From positions 62,001 to 126,000 of the forward strand of contig NZ_JACHLI010000016.1 of NCBI RefSeq assembly GCF_014204515.1: 64,000 bases of DNA, in the 5' to 3' direction. The stretch is from Pseudomonas nitroreducens. GTDB lineage: Bacteria > Pseudomonadota > Gammaproteobacteria > Pseudomonadales > Pseudomonadaceae. Positions 36,901-45,834 of the stretch are shown in pieces; the first letter of the stretch is position 1; each line of letters opens with the position of its first letter. Both the position numbers and the translations under genes were made by a program. Under the pieces are notes generated by a model, which did not search any database, was not told the origin of the DNA, and saw only the letters and a program-made list of their open reading frames with translations.

Positions 36901-37572
36901 ATGAGCCAGTCGCTCGACACTCTCTCCGACTTCGAAGCCCTGAGCGCGGTGGATACCCGCGTGCTCGGCTGCCTGATCGAAAAGCAGCTCACCACTCCCG
37001 AAGCCTACCCGCTGACCCTCAACGCCCTGGTCACCGCGTGCAACCAGAAGACCAGTCGCGAACCGGTGATGAACCTCACCCCCGGCCAGGTCGGCCAATC
37101 CCTGCGCCATCTCGAAGGCCGCGAGATGACCCGCCTGGTCATGGGCAGCCGCGCCGACCGCTGGGAGCAGCGCCTGGACAAGGCGCTGGAGCTGGTCAAG
37201 CCGCAGGTCATTCTGCTCGGCCTGCTGTTCCTGCGCGGCCCGCAGACCCTCAACGAACTGCTCACCCGCAGCCAGCGCATGCACGACTTCGACGACACCG
37301 AAGAAGTCCGCCATCAGCTCGAGCGCCTCGCCAGCCGTGGCATGGCCGCGCAGCTGGAGCGCCAGTCCGGCCAGCGCGAAGACCGCTACATGCACCTGCT
37401 GGGCACCGAGGAAGATCGCGAGGCAGCGATTGCCTCCAGCGGCAGCCGCGCCTCCAGCGAGCGCAGCGACGGTGGTGGTCATGACGAAGGGCGACTGGTC
37501 GAACTGGAAGCCCGCATCGCGGCGCTGGAAGAGCGTCTTGCCCTGTTGGAACTCGGCGTATCGCGGGACTGA
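36901..37572 (+). CDS. YceH-like protein (DUF480)
   Basis: 223 residues. The start SAVDTRVLGCLIEKQ and YPLTLNALVTACNQKTSREPVM are diagnostic of YceH, which has two winged-helix repeats. The C-terminus is a basic/acid coiled segment (LEARIAALEERLALLE). Its function is unknown. ATG 36901 rather than TTG 36886 fits the family start. It looks complete. Confidence 0.9.
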   Translation: MSQSLDTLSDFEALSAVDTRVLGCLIEKQLTTPEAYPLTLNALVTACNQKTSREPVMNLTPGQVGQSLRHLEGREMTRLVMGSRADRWEQRLDKALELVKPQVILLGLLFLRGPQTLNELLTRSQRMHDFDDTEEVRHQLERLASRGMAAQLERQSGQREDRYMHLLGTEEDREAAIASSGSRASSERSDGGGHDEGRLVELEARIAALEERLALLELGVSRD

Positions 37573-37685
37573 ACAAGCAGATTCCTCTGATAGGCTGATC
37601 CCGATCAGTCTGTCAGAGTGCTAATCCAGCGTTAATATTTGCGCCCGATAGTCATGCATGCCCCCGCTTTACCTCGGAGCACCCC

Positions 37686-37985
37686 ATGAGTCGCAAACCC
37701 TCCCAGGCCCAGCTGGCTGCCGTGCTCAGCCAGCTTACGGAAACCGACTTCAAGTCCATCGCCGACCTCACCGGCCCGCGCGAAGCGAACCTGTTCGCCA
37801 TCCGCGAACTGTTCCGCCAGGGGCTGATCAAGGGTGTGCTGATCGACGATCCGTTTGGCGCCGAGGACGAGGATGGGCCGCTGCTGTGCAATGCAGAGCG
37901 GCTGAGGTTGCGCAGGCCATGCGTGGAAGTCGTCGAACAAGCCACTGAGATGCTGACAGACCAGCGGGGCCTGTTGACGCTCTGA
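37686..37985 (+). CDS. Hypothetical protein, 99 aa
   Basis: 99 residues, no recognised domain. The N-terminal 50 residues look helical with FAIRELFRQGLIKGVLIDDPFG, and the rest is a mixed helix. The ATG follows CTCGGAGCACCCC, giving a GGAG site at 8 bp, and codon use is normal for the genome, so it is probably real. It lies at the left border of the glycan locus. Confidence 0.65.
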   Translation: MSRKPSQAQLAAVLSQLTETDFKSIADLTGPREANLFAIRELFRQGLIKGVLIDDPFGAEDEDGPLLCNAERLRLRRPCVEVVEQATEMLTDQRGLLTL

Positions 37986-38529
37986 GCAGGCAGATCCATT
38001 CCCGAACGCCAGCTTCAGCGGTCCGGGCCCCGCGTGGCCCGGTGCGCTAGGAATCCCTCCATCCCGACGAGTGGCGACATTGCGTCGCGCCTTCTCCGAA
38101 TCCTGGCTTCGCTCTCTTTTCGTGAAAAAGCCGTGAAATAGCAGGGCATTAGCCTCTGTTTATTCCATTTCTCGCGTATTTTGGCGTGGGATAGATAGGT
38201 TTTTAATGAAAGCTTAATCTTTGATATCATCCCGATATCGGACGTATCCCTTGTTCGTGAAACCTTTTTCGGACTGATCGCATTCCTATTAGGTTTCATT
38301 TAATGCAGGGTGCATTCGGGATAGGGACATTATCTAGATATTCGCTTGAGCGATGCTCGGCGATCGCAAGGGACTGCGGTGACACTACGTTCCCCTGCAC
38401 CTTTAGCAAGTCCTTCGGGCTCCAGTGAGCCTGCTTCCCTGCCCTCCGCGTCCTAATCGCTCATTCGTCGTGCCTTTGTCGGCACCTGGCGATGGCACCG
38501 TTTTATCGTTTCGCAGCAGTAGAGGCACC
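37986..38529 (+). promoter_or_regulatory. AT-rich leader and likely promoter region of the glycan locus
   Basis: 544 bp with no credible gene. The segment 38120-38350 is strikingly AT-rich for this genome. GATATC-atccc-GATATC at 38223-38239 is a repeated palindrome. No JUMPStart/ops (GGCGGTAGC) is present. It precedes wecB and probably carries the promoter and its regulatory sites. Confidence 0.5.
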
Positions 38530-39684
38530 ATGCAGCTCAAGACCCTCAGCATTTTTGGTACGCGTCCCGAAGCCATCAAGATGGCACCGCTTGCCCTGGC
38601 CCTGGCGGCAGACCCGCGCTTCGACTCCCGGGTCTGCGTGACCGGCCAGCACCGCCAGATGCTGGATCAGGTGCTGGAGCTGTTTGAACTGGTCCCCGAC
38701 TACGACCTTGCGATCATGAAGGCCGGGCAGGACCTCACCGACGTCACCACCGCGATCCTGAAAGGGCTCAAGCCGATCCTGGCCGAGTTCAAACCGGACG
38801 TGGTACTGGTGCACGGCGATACTGCGACCACTTTCGCCACCAGCCTGGCCGCCTACTACCAGCAGATTCCGGTGGCGCACGTCGAGGCCGGCTTGCGCAC
38901 CAACAACCTGTACTCGCCCTGGCCGGAAGAGGGCAATCGTCGCCTGACCGGTGCTCTCGCGGCGCTGCACTTCGCGCCCACCGACAACTCCCGCGACAAC
39001 CTGCTGCGCGAAGGTGCTGCTCCTGCCACCATCCACGTCACCGGCAATACCGTGATCGATGCCCTGCTGGATGTCGTGCGCAAACTCGATGGTGGTGACG
39101 CTGCCCTGCAGGCGCGCTTCCAGGAACAGTTCGCCTTCCTCCCCGAAGGCCGCCGCATCGTCCTGGTCACCGGCCATCGCCGGGAGAACTTCGGTGGCGG
39201 CTTTGAGCGTATCTGCATGGCACTGGCCGAGGTCGCCAAGGCCTTCCCGGATGTCGACGTGGTCTACCCGGTGCATCTGAATCCCAATGTGCGCGAGCCG
39301 GTGAACCGCCTCCTGCAGGGGATCAACAACGTCCACCTGATCGAGCCGCTGGACTACCTGCCGTTCGTTTACCTGATGAGCCGCGCCTACCTGATCCTGA
39401 CCGACTCCGGCGGCATCCAGGAGGAGGCGCCGTCCCTGGGCAAGCCGGTCCTGGTGATGCGCGATACCACCGAGCGTCCCGAGGCCGTGGCCGCCGGCAC
39501 CGTCAAGCTGGTGGGTACCGAGGTGGAGAGCATCACCCGCCATCTCCAGCAGTTGCTCACCGATGCAGGCGCCTACCGCGCCATGAGTTTTGCCCACAAC
39601 CCCTATGGTGACGGCCAGGCGTGCGCTCGGATTCTCGAGGCGCTGGCAGGCCTGTGTAACGACAAGTCGAAGGAAGCAGTATGA
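38530..39684 (+). CDS. wecB: UDP-N-acetylglucosamine 2-epimerase (non-hydrolysing)
   Basis: 384 residues. GTRPEAIKMAPL at the start, HGDTATT, HVEAGLRT, GHRREN and SGGIQEEAP are the full set of WecB motifs, including His and Glu of the active site. It converts UDP-GlcNAc to UDP-ManNAc. GAGG lies just before the ATG at 38530, giving the normal family start. It overlaps wecC by 4 bp, so UDP-ManNAcA synthesis is the first step of this locus. Confidence 0.95.
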   Translation: MQLKTLSIFGTRPEAIKMAPLALALAADPRFDSRVCVTGQHRQMLDQVLELFELVPDYDLAIMKAGQDLTDVTTAILKGLKPILAEFKPDVVLVHGDTATTFATSLAAYYQQIPVAHVEAGLRTNNLYSPWPEEGNRRLTGALAALHFAPTDNSRDNLLREGAAPATIHVTGNTVIDALLDVVRKLDGGDAALQARFQEQFAFLPEGRRIVLVTGHRRENFGGGFERICMALAEVAKAFPDVDVVYPVHLNPNVREPVNRLLQGINNVHLIEPLDYLPFVYLMSRAYLILTDSGGIQEEAPSLGKPVLVMRDTTERPEAVAAGTVKLVGTEVESITRHLQQLLTDAGAYRAMSFAHNPYGDGQACARILEALAGLCNDKSKEAV

Positions 39685-40943
39685 GCTTTGCAAGGATCTC
39701 GGTAGTTGGTCTGGGCTACATCGGTCTGCCCACCGCGGCGGTTTTCGCTGCCCGCAAGAAGCAGGTGATCGGTGTCGACGTCAACCAGCACGCCGTCGAT
39801 ACCATCAATCGCGGCGAAATCCACATCATCGAGCCGGATCTCGACATGGTGGTGCACGCGGCGGTGACCGAAGGCTACCTGCGCGCGACCACCGTTCCCG
39901 AGCCGGCCGACGCTTTCCTGATCGCCGTGCCGACCCCCTTCAAGGGCGACCACGAGCCGGACCTGGCCTACATCGAGTCGGCCAGCAAATCCATCGCTGC
40001 GGTCCTCAAGAGCGGTGACCTGGTCATCCTCGAATCGACTTCCCCGGTTGGTGCCACCGAACAGATGGCAGCCTGGCTGGCCGAAGCCCGTCCGGACCTG
40101 AGCTTCCCGGCGACCCATGGTGAAGATTCCGACATCCGCATCGCCCACTGCCCTGAGCGCGTCCTGCCCGGCCACGTGCTGCGCGAGCTGGTGGAGAACG
40201 ACCGGATCATCGGCGGCCTGACGGCCAAGTGCTCCGCTGCGGCGGCGCGCCTGTACAAGACCTTCGTCGAGGGCGAGTGCATCATCACCGACGCGCGCAC
40301 CGCGGAGATGTGCAAGCTAACCGAGAACAGCTTCCGCGACGTGAACATCGCCTTTGCCAACGAGCTGTCGATCATCTGCGACAAGCTGGGCATCGATGTC
40401 TGGGAACTGATTCGCCTGGCCAACCATCACCCGCGGGTCGGCATTCTCCAGCCTGGTCCAGGAGTGGGTGGGCACTGCATTGCCGTGGATCCCTGGTTCA
40501 TCGTCAGCAAGACGCCCGAGCAGGCGCGTCTGATCCGTACTGCCCGGGAAGTGAATGATGGCAAACCCGAGTGGGTGATCAACAAGGTCAAGGTGGCGCT
40601 GGCCGACTTCCTCATCAAGAACCCCGGCAAGTCCGCGAGCCAGGTGAAGGTCGCCTGCTACGGGCTGGCTTTCAAACCGGACATCGACGACCTGCGCGAG
40701 AGCCCTGCACTGGGCATCGCAGAGCGTCTGGGCAACGAGCTGGAATGCCCCCTGCAACTGGTCGAGCCGAATATCGAGAGCCTGCCGAGGCGGCTTGCAC
40801 ACCATGAGCATGTCGATTTCGCCTTTGCTCAGGACAGCGCTGATATTCATGTATTGCTGGTCAAGCATCGGGAGTTCCGCGAGTCGTTCAGCGTCCGTGA
40901 CGGTGCCATTGTCATCGATGCGGCGGGCGTCACCCGGGGCTGA
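39681..40943 (+). CDS. wecC: UDP-N-acetyl-D-mannosamine dehydrogenase
   Basis: 420 residues. NAD-binding GLGYIGLPTAAVFAARK, the middle NSFRDVNIAFANE helix and the catalytic Cys in GVGGHCIAVDPWF match WecC. It oxidises UDP-ManNAc to UDP-ManNAcA with 2 NAD+. ATGA overlap with wecB. Thus the glycan should contain ManNAcA or a derivative. Confidence 0.95.
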   Translation: MSFARISVVGLGYIGLPTAAVFAARKKQVIGVDVNQHAVDTINRGEIHIIEPDLDMVVHAAVTEGYLRATTVPEPADAFLIAVPTPFKGDHEPDLAYIESASKSIAAVLKSGDLVILESTSPVGATEQMAAWLAEARPDLSFPATHGEDSDIRIAHCPERVLPGHVLRELVENDRIIGGLTAKCSAAAARLYKTFVEGECIITDARTAEMCKLTENSFRDVNIAFANELSIICDKLGIDVWELIRLANHHPRVGILQPGPGVGGHCIAVDPWFIVSKTPEQARLIRTAREVNDGKPEWVINKVKVALADFLIKNPGKSASQVKVACYGLAFKPDIDDLRESPALGIAERLGNELECPLQLVEPNIESLPRRLAHHEHVDFAFAQDSADIHVLLVKHREFRESFSVRDGAIVIDAAGVTRG

Positions 40944-41117
40944 AGACTGGCAAGTTTATGAGCCGTTCCCAGATCATCCCTTCGGCCTCGTTGCAGCTGA
41001 CCCGGATTTGCTCCGGGTTCAGTGTCTGCGCAAACGCAGGTGGCATGTCCGGAGCTTACCGTCCAGTCCAGCGAGGGGCGGCGCTCCAGCGTAATGGCAC
41101 CTCCTCGGGGCAGTCCC

Positions 41118-42362
41118 ATGCGTAGGGTTGCCATGATCGTCTGGAACGAATTCCGCAATGATGCGCGGGTCCTCAAGGAGGCGCAGACGCTCCAGGGAGC
41201 CGGCTATCAGGTGCAGGTCTTCGCGCTCCATACGCCAGGGATTACTTGTCAGCGGGAGACCTTGAGTGACGGTATCCGCGTGCTGCGGGTGCCGCGCAGT
41301 CCTTTCTGGACATGGCGGAAGGTTTCAGAGGGCGCGCCGCACCGCGCGTCGGGCATGGCTGGGCAGGGACAACTCCAGGTCTCTGCGCTCAAGCTGAGCT
41401 TGCGCGTCGTCGCGCGCATCTGGACCCACATGCAGCTGTTGCTGCAGATGATTCGCTACCAGCCGGACGTCGTTCACGGCCACGATGTGAACACGCTCCC
41501 CACCGCGTGGCTGGCGGCGTGGTTCAGCCGCGCCCACCTGATCTATGACGCCCATGAAATCAGTACGAGCCGGGAAGGCTACAACAGCTTCCGCCAGGTC
41601 GTTGGCTGGATCGAAAAGCGACTGGCTCCCAGGGCTGACGGGATGATCACCACGACCCAGGCGCGAGCGAAGTTCTTTGCTCGTGCCTATGGCGTACCGC
41701 GGCCACTGGTACTGCAGAACAGGCCACGCTTCAGCGAGTGGCAGCCAAGCGGCAGAATTCGCAGGGAGCTCGGGTTCGATCAGCCATGGCCGATCGTGGT
41801 CTACCAGGGAGGGCTGCAGCAGGGGCGCGGGCTGCACAAACTCGTCAAGGCTGCGGGCTCCGTGCCGAACACCTACTTCGTCCTGATCGGCGGCGGGCGC
41901 CTGACGCGATCGCTTGGCGAGCTGGCCGACTCTCTGGGCATCAATGATCGCGTGCGGTTCATCCCGACGGTGGCGCTGGCAGATCTGCCCGAGTACACAG
42001 CGTCGGCAGACATCGGCGTTCAGCCGATCGACAACACCTGTCTGAATCACTTCACGACCGACTCGAACAAACTCTTCGAGTACCTGATCGGTGGGTTGCC
42101 GGTCATTGCCACCAACCTGCCGGAAATCCGCTCCATCGTCCGCCAGTACCAGGTCGGGCTGCTTGTTCCTGATCTGTCCCTGGATGCGCTGGTTGAGGCA
42201 TTGAGAAAACTCTCGGCCGATCTGCCTTACCGCGCCGAGCTGGCACGCAACGCCAAAGAGGCCGCGAAGGTGCTCAACTGGGAGGCGCAGGAGAGCCTGC
42301 TGGTATCACTGTATGGCGGCCTGTTCGCTGCGATGGACGTGAAAGTGAGCAGCGATTCATGA
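41118..42362 (+). CDS. Glycosyltransferase family 4 protein (first)
   Basis: 414 residues from ATG 41118 (RRVAMIVWNEFRNDARVLKEA). The GT-B fold shows VHGHDVNTLP in the first half and the donor-site NKLFEYLIGGLPVIATNLPEIR in the second. Starts at 41094 or GTG 41022 would add 8 or 32 residues, and no ribosome site is good. It lies 174 bp after wecC. It overlaps the next GT by 4 bp. The sugar and acceptor cannot be told from the sequence. Confidence 0.85.
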   Translation: MRRVAMIVWNEFRNDARVLKEAQTLQGAGYQVQVFALHTPGITCQRETLSDGIRVLRVPRSPFWTWRKVSEGAPHRASGMAGQGQLQVSALKLSLRVVARIWTHMQLLLQMIRYQPDVVHGHDVNTLPTAWLAAWFSRAHLIYDAHEISTSREGYNSFRQVVGWIEKRLAPRADGMITTTQARAKFFARAYGVPRPLVLQNRPRFSEWQPSGRIRRELGFDQPWPIVVYQGGLQQGRGLHKLVKAAGSVPNTYFVLIGGGRLTRSLGELADSLGINDRVRFIPTVALADLPEYTASADIGVQPIDNTCLNHFTTDSNKLFEYLIGGLPVIATNLPEIRSIVRQYQVGLLVPDLSLDALVEALRKLSADLPYRAELARNAKEAAKVLNWEAQESLLVSLYGGLFAAMDVKVSSDS

Positions 42363-43543
42363 CCCTTCGCATTCTGGTCCTGAGCTTCTACTACGCTCCA
42401 GATCTGTCGGCGGGCTCTTTCCGTGCTGAAGCCTTGGTGAAATCGCTGCAGAGCGAGCTGGAGGGCAGGGCGCATATCGATGTCGTCACAACCCGGCCCA
42501 ATCGCTACCACAGCTATCGCGAGAATGCGCCGAGGTTCGAGCAGAACGGCCCGGTGAGCATTCATCGAGTCGGCCTGCCGTTGCATCGCAGCGGTATGTT
42601 CGACCAGGTGGCTGCTTTCACGACCTTTGCCCGAGGGGCGCTGAAGATCGTCAAACATCAACAGTACGATCTGGTTCTGGCGACCTCCTCGCGCCTGATG
42701 ACGGCGGTGCTGGGAGCGGTGATCGCGCGCAGAAAAGCACGCCGACTCTACCTCGACATCCGCGACATCTTTGTCGACACGCTGCCCGAACTCTTTCCCT
42801 GGCACCTCGGGGCACTGGCCGCCTGGGTCTTCTCGCCGGTCGAACGCTGGACCATCCGCCAGGCGAGCCGGGTGAACCTCATTTCACCCGGCTTCCTGCC
42901 TTACTTTTCACGGCGTTACCCGGAGCTGACTTTCGCGCAATACACCAATGGTGTGGATGAGCTGTTCCTGAAGTCCCGCTCGCCCCAGCAGGAAGGTACG
43001 CAGGCGACGCAAGGGCGTTTGAAGGTTGTCTACGCGGGCAATCTGGGGCTTGGTCAGGGCCTGCACATCATCCTTCCGAGCCTGGCAAAGCGCCTGGAAG
43101 ACCGCGTCGAGTTTCATCTGGTCGGGGCAGGCGGGGCGGCGGACAAATTGATCCGCGCGCTGGATCAGCATGATGTGACCAACGTCCGGATCAGCCCGCC
43201 GATGAAGCGTGAACAGTTGATCGGCACGTACCAGGATGCCGACGTTCTCTTCCTGCACCTCAACAATTTGAAAGCGTTCCGCAAGGTCCTGCCTTCCAAG
43301 CTGTTCGAGTATGCGGCAACCAACAAACCCATCTGGGCGGGGCTTTCGGGCTATCCGAGGCGTTTTACCCGGCAACGCATCAAGAATGCGGCCATTTTCT
43401 CTCCCTGCGATATCGAGGGCGCCGTAGAAGCGCTGGATCGCCTGGAGCTCCAGTTGACCTGTCGGCGTGAATTCGTGGAGCAGTACTCGCGGTCGTTTAT
43501 CAAGCAGCGGATGGCAAAAGACATCTCGAAGGTTATGCACTGA
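42359..43543 (+). CDS. Glycosyltransferase family 4 protein (second), WbuB-like
   Basis: 394 residues. The start LRILVLSFYYAPDLSAGSFRAEALVKSL is the WbuB-like GT4 pattern, YLDIRDIFVDTLPEL matches the same branch, and the donor loop is PSKLFEYAATNKPIWAG. WbuB-type enzymes transfer a N-acetyl-fucosamine- or ManNAc-type sugar to a lipid-linked precursor (family knowledge). It overlaps the previous GT by 4 bp and is followed by a 200-bp gap. Confidence 0.86.
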   Translation: MTLRILVLSFYYAPDLSAGSFRAEALVKSLQSELEGRAHIDVVTTRPNRYHSYRENAPRFEQNGPVSIHRVGLPLHRSGMFDQVAAFTTFARGALKIVKHQQYDLVLATSSRLMTAVLGAVIARRKARRLYLDIRDIFVDTLPELFPWHLGALAAWVFSPVERWTIRQASRVNLISPGFLPYFSRRYPELTFAQYTNGVDELFLKSRSPQQEGTQATQGRLKVVYAGNLGLGQGLHIILPSLAKRLEDRVEFHLVGAGGAADKLIRALDQHDVTNVRISPPMKREQLIGTYQDADVLFLHLNNLKAFRKVLPSKLFEYAATNKPIWAGLSGYPRRFTRQRIKNAAIFSPCDIEGAVEALDRLELQLTCRREFVEQYSRSFIKQRMAKDISKVMH

Positions 43544-43743
43544 CTTGAGCTGCTGTTTGCGCAGGTTGCGATGCGATGGCGGCGACTCTCAACGACATGG
43601 AAACAGAAACAGAAGAAACACGGATGAGGTCATGAAAGTCACGATCTAGAGTGCCGGTAGGGACACAGGGTGCGGCGGCCCACAGGCGGCGAAACCATAA
43701 CGCAGAGTGCAGTTGATTTTTTTGAGTTTGCAGGGGCAGGGAA
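43544..43743 (+). other. Intergenic gap in the glycan locus
   Basis: 200 bp separating the first four genes from the next block. I see only a short non-convincing frame. An internal promoter may lie here, as AAACAGAAACAGAAGAAACA is purine-rich and AT-leaning. Confidence 0.35.
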
Positions 43744-45834
43744 ATGAAAACGTGGGGGCGCCGCTGGGCGCGCAAAGTCGCCCAACAGCTGGGCATCTAT
43801 GAATCACTGGTCTTGAAAAAGAAGCTGGCCGTTCGCCGGACGTTGCAGAGCAGTGAGCCCCTGCCCGTTGTCGAGATCGTGAAGAGCACGCGTGTGACAC
43901 TGTCGTCCGCCCCGCAGTGGAACGAAGCCTCGGTCAAGCCGGGCGACACGGTCTCCATCAGGGTTGCGGTGACTTATGAAAATACCAGCGAGGTCAGCAA
44001 GAAGGCGCTCCTACTTATCAAGCTGACCGATCTGGACGGCAATGAAGTGGCCGAAGCCAGCGGACGCCTGGCGCGTTCCGAAAAGCTGAAGTCGTCCTAT
44101 AAGTACCTGGCCTCCACCTTGGGCAAAGTGGTGACGGTATACGAATTCAAGGTTCCAGAAGGCGGAGTCGGGCTGCAGGTCGGCTTCTGCGCTTTCAACA
44201 CCCAGCCGGGCGAAGCGGTGCATATCGACCAGGTCGAAATTCTGTCCCGCAAAAAGGCCAAGGACGTGGTCCAGTTCGTCGCACCATCAGCTGAAGTGGC
44301 GGCTATCAGCATTCTGGGGTGGCCGGAGTACCCCGAGAACGACAAGCCCTACGTGATCGGCGTGATGGACGAATTCACCACCGGTTGTTTTGAGCAGGAA
44401 GTCAACCTGATCCAGCCACGCCCGGACAATTGGTACGCCTTGGCGGAGAAGTACAAGCCGGCGATGTTCTTCATCGAGAGCGCCTGGAAAGGAAACCAGG
44501 GAAGCTGGCAATACCGCGTCGGCGAGTATTCCAACAAGCCGGGTCAGGAAATTGCCTTCATGTCGCAGTACGCGCGGGACAAGGGCATTCCGATGGTCTT
44601 CTGGAACAAGGAAGATCCAGTGCATCATGACAAGTTCATGTGCAGTGCCAAGCTGGCCGACCATATCTTCACCACCGATGAAAATATGCGCGGGTCCTAT
44701 CGGCGCAGGACCGGCAACTCCAACGTACATGCGCTGCCTTTTGCCGCCCAGCCCAAGCTGCACCAGCCGGCTCCGCTTGAAGGCCGCTTGGCGCGCTCCT
44801 GCTTTGCGGGCAGCTGGTACGGTGATCGTCACGCCAATCGCGGTCGCGCCATGCGCTGGCTGCTGCAGGCTGCCAACCGGCATGGCCTGGATATCTACGA
44901 TCGTAACCATGGTACGGGGCTGTTCCCGTTCCCCGAGGAGTACCAGGCGGGGATCAAAGGAAGCCTGCCGTACAAGCGGCTTTGCGCCGAATACAGCCGC
45001 TACCGGGTGTTTCTCAACGTCAACTCGGTGACCGACTCGCCCACCATGTTCTCTCGTCGTGTATTCGAGCTGATGGCTTGTGGCACTCCCGTGGTGAGCA
45101 CCTACGCCAAGGGTATCGAGGACCTGTTCGAAAGCGACGCGGTGTGGATGGTCAGCAGCGAACAGGAGGCCGAGGAAGCCATCCATACGCTGCTTACCGA
45201 CGACCGCGAATGGCGTCGTCGCAGCTTGCTCGGAATTCGCGAGGTGTTCTCCCGCCACACCTATGCCCATCGGATCAACAGCGTGTTCGGCCATGTCGGG
45301 CTGCCGCCTGTCACCACTATTGACCCGAACATCCTGCTCATCGCCAGGGTGTCCAGCGAGGCCGAACTCTACAGCGTCACCAAGCTGTGCGAACAGCAGG
45401 TCTATCAGAACTACACCATTGCCATCGAGTGCCATGGTGCGGCCGACCTCTTTGATCTGCCGGTGCCTGCGGAAGTGGTTCTGGTACAGCCGGGCTATTT
45501 CGCTTCGGCGGAATTCGAGTCCAGAGCCGTGACCTACGATGCCTCGGGCTGGCTGAGTCCTCATGCCGGCTACGGCCGCCATTACCTGCGTGACCTGGCC
45601 AATGCGATGCGCTACCAGCCGCAAGCCAGTGGCTGGGCAAAGGCCCTGGTGAAGGATGCTTTCCAGTTCGGCCAGAACGCGCAGATGGACGGCGCACTGT
45701 GGCAGATGCAGGAGTTTCTGCAGCATGGGCGATTTGCTGCACCAGAGGGGGCGATTTCCTCCCCGCGGCTTTATTGTGCTGACAGCAAAGAGTACTTCAG
45801 AGCGAGCTTCACCCAAAGCGTCGCGGGGCTTTAA
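43744..45834 (+). CDS. CgeB-like glycosyltransferase with N-terminal beta-sandwich-like domain
   Basis: 696 residues, no signal peptide. Residues about 45-165 look like a beta-sandwich (alternating V/T strands, VSIRVAVTYENTSEV). Residues about 205-525 match the CgeB/Glyco_trans_1_2 fold, with FAGSWYGDRHANRGRAM and the donor motif SRRVFELMACGTPVVST. The last 150 residues (RVSSEAELYSVTKLCEQQVYQNYTIAIEC) resemble a worn GT-A domain. It is much longer than plain CgeB proteins. It precedes, and is 1 bp overlapped by, another large GT. Donor and acceptor unknown. Confidence 0.78.
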   Translation: MKTWGRRWARKVAQQLGIYESLVLKKKLAVRRTLQSSEPLPVVEIVKSTRVTLSSAPQWNEASVKPGDTVSIRVAVTYENTSEVSKKALLLIKLTDLDGNEVAEASGRLARSEKLKSSYKYLASTLGKVVTVYEFKVPEGGVGLQVGFCAFNTQPGEAVHIDQVEILSRKKAKDVVQFVAPSAEVAAISILGWPEYPENDKPYVIGVMDEFTTGCFEQEVNLIQPRPDNWYALAEKYKPAMFFIESAWKGNQGSWQYRVGEYSNKPGQEIAFMSQYARDKGIPMVFWNKEDPVHHDKFMCSAKLADHIFTTDENMRGSYRRRTGNSNVHALPFAAQPKLHQPAPLEGRLARSCFAGSWYGDRHANRGRAMRWLLQAANRHGLDIYDRNHGTGLFPFPEEYQAGIKGSLPYKRLCAEYSRYRVFLNVNSVTDSPTMFSRRVFELMACGTPVVSTYAKGIEDLFESDAVWMVSSEQEAEEAIHTLLTDDREWRRRSLLGIREVFSRHTYAHRINSVFGHVGLPPVTTIDPNILLIARVSSEAELYSVTKLCEQQVYQNYTIAIECHGAADLFDLPVPAEVVLVQPGYFASAEFESRAVTYDASGWLSPHAGYGRHYLRDLANAMRYQPQASGWAKALVKDAFQFGQNAQMDGALWQMQEFLQHGRFAAPEGAISSPRLYCADSKEYFRASFTQSVAGL

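Noticed and set aside
37986..38529. A JUMPStart/ops RfaH element before wecB
   Set aside because: GGCGGTAGC is not present on the plus strand in this region.
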